Shown here piece after piece: positions 61,701 through 64,000 of a stretch of 64,000 bases of DNA (positions are counted from its first letter, which is position 1; the number at the start of each line of letters is the position of its first letter). The translations under genes and the position numbers were made by a program. The notes under the pieces are model-generated. The model was not told the DNA's origin. It made no database searches and worked only from the letters and a program-made list of their open reading frames with translations. The stretch spans positions 23,737,038 through 23,801,037 of the forward strand of contig JANAVB010015600.1 of the NCBI GenBank assembly GCA_029216955.1, read 5' to 3'. The DNA is from Iris pallida (taxonomy: Eukaryota; Streptophyta; Magnoliopsida; Asparagales; Iridaceae).

Positions 61701-63307
61701 TTCCCCTTCGTAAGCTCGCCTCGTACAGTTGTCACCATACACGGAGAGCTCTCCTCCATGATCCTGACGACTCCCAAATGCGGCATTGGGACCGCCTTTG
61801 CCGAAGTGAGGAAGTCCATCCCGAGGATCATATTGAAGTCATCCAGTGGTGCTGCCGTGAGACTGGTGACACCCGTCCAGTCTTCCACTTGGATCTTCAC
61901 CCCTTTGGCCACCCCCTGCACGGGGCGCGCTTCAGAATTGACTGCCTTTATCGTTCTTGAGTCTTTTTCCAGCACCAAACCCAAGCGTCGGACCTCCGCG
62001 TCCGAGATAAAGTTGTGGGTAGCCCCCGTGTCGACCATCGCCCTGGTGTTGTGGCCGTTGATCTTCACGTCCACGTACATCAGCTCTCGATTCGGGGTCT
62101 TGGACACTACCGCCTTGCTCTTCAAAGCATTCAACAGGCGCAGGGCACCCATGTGAGCCCCCTTCTTAGGCTCCTCGTCCTCGGCCTCCTCGCCTTGGAC
62201 AGCATTCACCTTCTTTCCTCTGTTCGTACAGTCTCGTACGAAGTGATTTCCTCCGCACAAGTAGCATTCAATCTTCCGCTATGTCGAAGGCTTTGCGTGC
62301 GGCTTGTCCTTCGGCGGTGGGCCTCCCTTTCCATTGTTCTTTTTCGCTCCCCCACCATTGAACTTGGTGGTGGTCTTTTCCTTGGGTTTCGGGGCATCAT
62401 TCCGTCGATACTCCATCAGCTTCTCGGCAGCCGCAACAGCTACGTTCACATTCGACACATCTTGCCTCTGCAATTCTTGTGCCGCCCATGGTTGTAGACC
62501 CTCCAGGAAGTGGAACAGGCGATCCTTTTCGCCCATAGTGGAAATGGAAAGCATCAGGCGGGTGAACTCCGCCACATACTCCTTGACGGACCCGGTGTGT
62601 TTGAGTTGTCGCAAACTCCGTCTCGCGACATACTCCACGTTCTTCGGGTAGAATTGAGACTTGCTCTCCTTCTTGAGATCCTCCTAAGTCTCGATCTTGT
62701 AGAGCCCCTTTTCTATATCGATGCACCTGCGTCGCCACCACAACATAGCATCATCAAAAAAATATAGGGACGCTGTGTTTACCTTGTCGGTCTCATCCTC
62801 GATGCGGACCGCCTTCAGGTAGCGCTCGACATTCCAGATGAAGTTATCCACCTCCTTCGCGTCCCGTACGCCCGTGAAGGATTTGGGTTCTGGATACTTC
62901 AACCTTTGCGTCGACTCCCTCCTCGGAGTCGAACCACCAGCAATGGCCCTCTCGAGGACCTCCGCCTTGGTTTGTAGCTCCTTCCGTAGTTCGGCAATCT
63001 CTGCCTTCGTGGCCTTTCGTTCCTCCTCAAACTCGGCCTGTATCTCGCGGAGATGCTCTCGGAACTCCGTCATAGCCGTGACGACATCCGCCTCCAAACC
63101 CTGGGCAAATTCTTCATGAGCCGCTTGGTTCTGCTCCACTTGAAATTCGACGCCCGTCACGCCTTTCTCCAGCATCTCAATCCGGCCAGCCAACTCGCCA
63201 AGAGCCCATTCCATCGACGGTTCCTTGCTCTTGCCCTTCCTCGAGGTCTTCACCTTCTCCTTAGGCGATGCGGGTTGCTCGTTGATGATAGCTTCGGTCG
63301 AAGACAT
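58764..63307 (-). pseudogene. Element G gag-pol polyprotein (stops and one frameshift)
   Basis: One frame from ATG 63307 to about 60075, then shifted to the end at 58764. Gag: a Lys-rich N-terminus, a coiled coil (about 63200-62960) and the core SVKEYVAEFTRLM. One knuckle, CYLCGGNHFVRDC (about 62262). Protease MVDTGATHNFISD (about 62035). [31 protein letters not shown], catalytic YLDDIVVYS (about 61027-61000). RNase [17 protein letters not shown] ... ALSRK. Integrase HDTKWAGHPGQ...CLVCQQDK, DFISALPK, VSDRDPRF, FHPQTDGQTERVN. Chromodomain VEYLIQWKGFPYDESSWE (about 58880-58830). Stops fall at 62684-62686, 62279-62281, 61682-61684, 61664-61666, 61046-61048 and 60299-60301, with a frame change near 60065-60075. 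RNase H has Val for the usual Ala after the first Asp. Integrase and chromodomain are open over 435 codons. Confidence 0.95.
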
Positions 63308-63326
63308 GACGGCGATCGAACCTTTG

Positions 63327-63338
63327 CTCTGATACCAC
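63327..63338 (-). other. Element G primer-binding site (initiator Met tRNA)
   Basis: Minus-strand TGGTATCAGAGC, perfect, just inside the 5' LTR. Confidence 0.93.
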
Positions 63339-63339
63339 T

Positions 63340-63861
63340 TGTCACGGACTTAGTATTTTTGCTAGCACCTCGTCCCGTACGGCACACTGTCTTTCTCCTC
63401 AAAGACTCGTGCAAGCCTTCCCAACCCGCCTTAGCTAGATCGCTAAGAAAACTAGAATAGTAGAGCAAAGATGGACTCGTAAGGATCTCTTTATTGACTT
63501 GGAGAATGCTTACAATTTTTAGGTGGTGAGGTACAAATGAGAGCCTCCCCCTTTTATAAGTGCTCATAGAGCAATACAAGGAAAGTCCTGGAAGGAATAT
63601 TCCAAGGATTATTACTTTCTACCATAAATGGAATGGCATATTCCAGGTTTATTCCCTAGCAACATAAAAGGAAACTTCAAGGGCCTTCCAGAAGCTTCTC
63701 GGGCCTCCTAGAACAATCTTGGGCCTTTCGGAGAGATCCACAATCTTTTAGAGCCTTCCGCCATCTTCTAGAATGTTCTGGAAGCTTCCCGCATAACCTT
63801 GGTCCGTGAAAAAGGTTATGCAACTGGGCCTCGGGCGGGGTGCAACATTTGGGACGTTACA
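63340..63861 (-). repeat. Element G 5' LTR (522 bp)
   Basis: Contains minus-strand TATAAAA (63552-63558), the likely promoter, and AATAAA (63490-63495) about 60 bp further along the transcript. Confidence 0.9.
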
Positions 63862-63916
63862 CTTGGCTTGGAATTTTTCTTCAATCGCTATAAGAATTAC
63901 TCTTTTCTTTTCTGTG

Positions 63917-63917
<1 letters not shown>

Positions 63918-64000
<83 letters not shown>
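63918..64000. repeat. Compound TA/GT microsatellite at window end
   Basis: (TA) to about 63948, then (GT) to the last base; it continues beyond the window. Confidence 0.95.

Larger units (their letters stand above)
58211..63861 (-). mobile_element. Element G: chromovirus with canonical chromodomain (Galadriel-like)
   Basis: LTRs 58211-58732 and 63340-63861, both 522 bp, with about 19 differences by eye, nearly all transitions. On the minus strand they begin TGTAACGTCC and end CCGTGACA. CTTG flanks both sides (58207-58210 and 63862-63865), a 4-bp match where 5 would be usual. An initiator-Met primer site, polypurine tract and full-length gag-pol are present. Domain order gag-PR-RT-RNase H-integrase-chromodomain marks a chromovirus; YLDDIVVYS and the classical chromodomain suggest a Galadriel-type lineage (inferred). 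D is an older relative. Confidence 0.93.

Overview
This window is plant nuclear DNA made almost entirely of nested LTR retrotransposons. The evidence is Ty3/gypsy chromovirus polyproteins with C-terminal chromodomains, a Ty1/copia element primed by initiator-Met tRNA, hAT-like DNA transposon ends, and a fragment of an L-type lectin receptor kinase, a family typical of land plants. A flowering plant is likely, perhaps a monocot, but no host gene is complete enough to name the species. I see no RNA genes, CRISPR arrays, bacterial genes or intact single-copy host genes.

Layout. Element A (1-6627, minus) is a gag-only gypsy element whose left LTR runs off the window and carries a 593-bp DNA transposon. 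Next come a decayed gag remnant (6640-7975), AT-rich DNA, a candidate hAT element (9575-11714) and low-copy-looking DNA with microsatellites. A broken lectin receptor kinase fragment (13343-13768) is fused directly to the LTR of element C. C (13760-38281, plus) is a LARD-like element with no coding capacity. It was split by element B (17464-34747, minus), a gypsy element with 3.6-kb LTRs and a full-length but broken gag-pol. B's right LTR was in turn split by a 5.0-kb solo LTR, S (27602-32604, plus), with a CCTAT target duplication. Element D (39014-42303, minus) is an old, internally deleted chromovirus. Element E (43671-55982, plus) is a copia element with 114-bp LTRs. Its RNase H coding end was split by element F (47671-55770, plus), the youngest gypsy element here. 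After mixed DNA with hAT-like and MITE-like pieces comes element G (58211-63861, minus), a chromovirus with one long gag-pol frame broken by stops. The window ends in a TA/GT microsatellite.

How the parts relate. C and F share LTR termini and the sequence after the primer-binding site, so C may be a non-autonomous relative of F's family. A, B and S share TGTCAC...GTGACA-type ends and are related long-LTR elements. D and G are the same family at different ages. No coding region is intact: every gag-pol has stops, frameshifts or deletions. The relative order is clear from nesting: C before B before S, and E before F.

The signals most worth following are an array of six stem-loops with compensating arm changes inside solo LTR S, a 99-bp GT-AG intron-like insertion in B's integrase, a 593-bp transposon with an 8-bp duplication proven by the empty site in the sister LTR, and an 18-bp palindrome just before the copia gag start.
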